A program made the translations under genes and the position numbers. Below, piece by piece: positions 34,704 through 36,128 of a DNA stretch of 36,128 nucleotides. The DNA lies in contig JAFYPJ010000105.1 of assembly GCA_017547545.1 (NCBI GenBank), positions 1-36,128 of the forward strand, in the 5' to 3' direction. This DNA comes from Clostridia bacterium (GTDB taxonomy: Bacteria; Bacillota; Clostridia; Oscillospirales; CAG-272). Numbering within the stretch: position 1 is the first letter of the stretch; every line of letters starts with the position of its first letter. The notes below the pieces were generated by a model. That model did no database searches. It saw only the letters and a program-made list of their open reading frames with translations, and was not told where the DNA came from.

Positions 34704-36128
34704 ATGGAAAAGACAAAATCTTTTGGAATATCTAAGAGACTTCTTAGTGTATTCCTTCTGCTCACAATGCTTGTGAGCATGGTGCCGGCGTTTGGCACAA
34801 CAGTAAGTGCAGAAACGCGCCACGGTGTTCTCTTTGATGCCAAAAGCGGTAAATTTACTATCGGCGGCGCCGGAACAAAGACAGTTCAATTCTATGTTGA
34901 CGATCCTGAATTCCTCTATTTTGCACCCCAGGGCTTCTATAAGGAAGGCATCTGGCAGGAGCTCAACGTTTCCCGCTCCGGTTATGTTTTTATAAACTGG
35001 ACCGACGCGACCTACGGAACCGGCGGATATATCTGGTGGGGTAAAAACATGTGGACAGAGAAGGAGCCCTACTGGTGGAATCCTCCCGGAAATAAGTTTG
35101 TTGCTGTATGGGAATCGCGTGACGGTGTTATGACCATGAACCCCAACGGCGGTACTATCACCTACGGTAGTTCGCAGTATGATGCTAAGGCAGGCCGTGA
35201 ATATTGGCAGATCTTTTATAAGGACTGTAAGCTCGGCACATGGCCCTTGGCAGAAAAGCCCGGTTATATTTTCGGTGGCTGGCAGGACTCCTCCGGTTGG
35301 ATCCTCGGTGATAATATGGAGCAGTTTGATACTTCGCATATGTCCAGGAACGGATGTGTAGAGGGTTGGATCTTTGCCCGTAACGAAAGCAGTTATAACT
35401 ACAGCTACGGTTATGACTATTTCCAGGGTAAGCTTGATATCCTTGAGAACTACGCAGGCGGTAACAGAACCTTTACTGCTATCTGGGAGCCCTGCGATCA
35501 TGAGGATACTCTTACGATCAACGAGGTAACCGTAGCTCCTACCTGTACCGAAGACGGTGTAGGTATCGGTTACTGTACCGAATGTAAGTACGAGGGCGAG
35601 GTTACCATTACTGCAGCCGGACATAGCTTAAGCTATGTTGCTGCACAGGAGGGCAGTTGTACTCAGAATGGTTGGAACGATTATGAATACTGCGTAAACT
35701 GTGATTACACAACCAAGGTAGAAACACCTGCTCCCGGTCACAGTTATGACACAGTTGTTACAGTTCCTACCTGTACAACCGACGGTTACACAACCTATAC
35801 CTGCTCTGTATGTCAGGACACCTACACCGATGATGTGGTAACTGCAAACGGTCATACCCCTGCAGAAAAGGTTGTAGAAAATAATATCGATCCTACCTGT
35901 ACCGAGGAAGGAAGCTATGAAAACGTTGTATACTGCAGCGTTGACGGATGTGGCGCAGAGCTCTCCAGAACCAAGGAGAAGGTAGCAAAGCTCGGTCACA
36001 CCAAGGGCGAATACGTGGTAGAAAGCCACGAGGACGCAACCTGTACAGAGAACGGCGCACACATCGAGGCAATGTACTGTACAGTATGTAACGAAAAGCT
36101 TGATGAAAAGCTTGAGATCCTCTTCAAG
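34704..36128 (+). CDS. Second secreted InlB-like / Cys-His module protein (partial, runs off the window)
   Basis: The frame is open for 475 codons to the window edge with no stop. A signal peptide is evident (SKRLLSVFLLLTMLVSMVPAFG, cleavage near VSA-ET at residue 36). Residues about 37-260 hold InlB-like beta-repeat cores (KPGYIFGGWQDSSG; NRTFTAIWEP) in a Trp- and Tyr-rich setting. From about residue 265 there are five tandem Cys/His modules, of which the fourth has the variant CSVDGCG in place of CxxC. The last modules match those of the giant neighbour in order and sequence (HTKGEYVV..H.DATCTENG..EAMYCTVCN). An AAAGGA site precedes the ATG. It is a paralogue of the upstream gene with a different N-terminal part. 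Its C-terminus and full length are unknown. Confidence 0.85.
   Translation, partial: MEKTKSFGISKRLLSVFLLLTMLVSMVPAFGTTVSAETRHGVLFDAKSGKFTIGGAGTKTVQFYVDDPEFLYFAPQGFYKEGIWQELNVSRSGYVFINWTDATYGTGGYIWWGKNMWTEKEPYWWNPPGNKFVAVWESRDGVMTMNPNGGTITYGSSQYDAKAGREYWQIFYKDCKLGTWPLAEKPGYIFGGWQDSSGWILGDNMEQFDTSHMSRNGCVEGWIFARNESSYNYSYGYDYFQGKLDILENYAGGNRTFTAIWEPCDHEDTLTINEVTVAPTCTEDGVGIGYCTECKYEGEVTITAAGHSLSYVAAQEGSCTQNGWNDYEYCVNCDYTTKVETPAPGHSYDTVVTVPTCTTDGYTTYTCSVCQDTYTDDVVTANGHTPAEKVVENNIDPTCTEEGSYENVVYCSVDGCGAELSRTKEKVAKLGHTKGEYVVESHEDATCTENGAHIEAMYCTVCNEKLDEKLEILFK
35500..36128 (+). repeat. Cys/His modules of the second surface protein
   Basis: Five modules start with VAPTCTEDG, EGSCTQNG, VPTCTTDG, DPTCTEEG and DATCTENG. 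They end in [AP]GH, NGH or LGH; the fifth is cut by the window edge. The third matches the SYETVV short form, and the fourth and fifth match the long forms of the upstream protein in the same relative order. Confidence 0.85.

Overview
The window looks like a chromosomal piece of an anaerobic, low-to-moderate G+C Clostridia bacterium, probably an uncultured gut member of the Oscillospiraceae/Eubacteriales. The signs are strong AGGAGG ribosome sites, near-perfect TTGACA-17-TATAAT promoters, Clostridia-like Ilv/Leu enzymes, a LarA-superfamily protein, and very large InlB-repeat surface proteins. The taxonomic placement is inference; no rRNA or tRNA gene was seen.

Layout. (1) 1-910: a hairpin repeat, then a divergent pair, a YspA/DUF2493 SLOG protein (-) and a small Xre regulator (+), separated by a perfect 10-bp inverted repeat that looks like an operator. 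(2) 910-6997, minus strand: a probable five-gene operon, dusB - LarA-like nickel-pincer enzyme - PHP phosphatase - 6-phosphogluconate dehydrogenase - PfkB sugar kinase. It has a consensus promoter at its head (6969-6997) and a terminator at its end (1033-1062). Short palindromic repeats sit at the 3' ends of the last two genes. (3) 7078-11953, plus strand: a complete branched-chain amino acid ABC importer (livJ-H-M-G-F) with its own promoter, an intergenic stem-loop after the binding protein, and a terminator. (4) 11956-12965: a monocistronic diacylglycerol-kinase-family lipid kinase. (5) 13021-23935: a nine-gene isoleucine/valine/leucine operon, ilvB-N-C-D-leuA-C-D-B-ilvE. It is preceded by a promoter, a 32-codon leader peptide very rich in Leu/Ile/Val/Thr codons, and an intrinsic attenuator, and it ends in a terminator that contains the ilvE stop codon. 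ilvB carries a one-base frameshift. (6) 23936-24550: a 600-bp non-coding stretch with several inverted repeats. (7) 24551-36128: two adjacent secreted multidomain repeat proteins, one of 3306 residues and a second that runs off the window end.

How it fits together. The Liv importer and the Ilv/Leu operon supply branched-chain amino acids by uptake and by synthesis. The leader peptide provides a direct way to sense charged Leu/Ile/Val tRNAs. The minus-strand operon joins a probable hydroxy-acid epimerase with a sugar or sugar-acid kinase and 6-phosphogluconate dehydrogenase, which suggests sugar-acid (aldonate) entry into the pentose phosphate pathway. The two giant exported proteins share InlB-like beta-repeats and distinctive tandem Cys/His modules, and are probably paralogous surface or adhesive proteins of unknown ligand.
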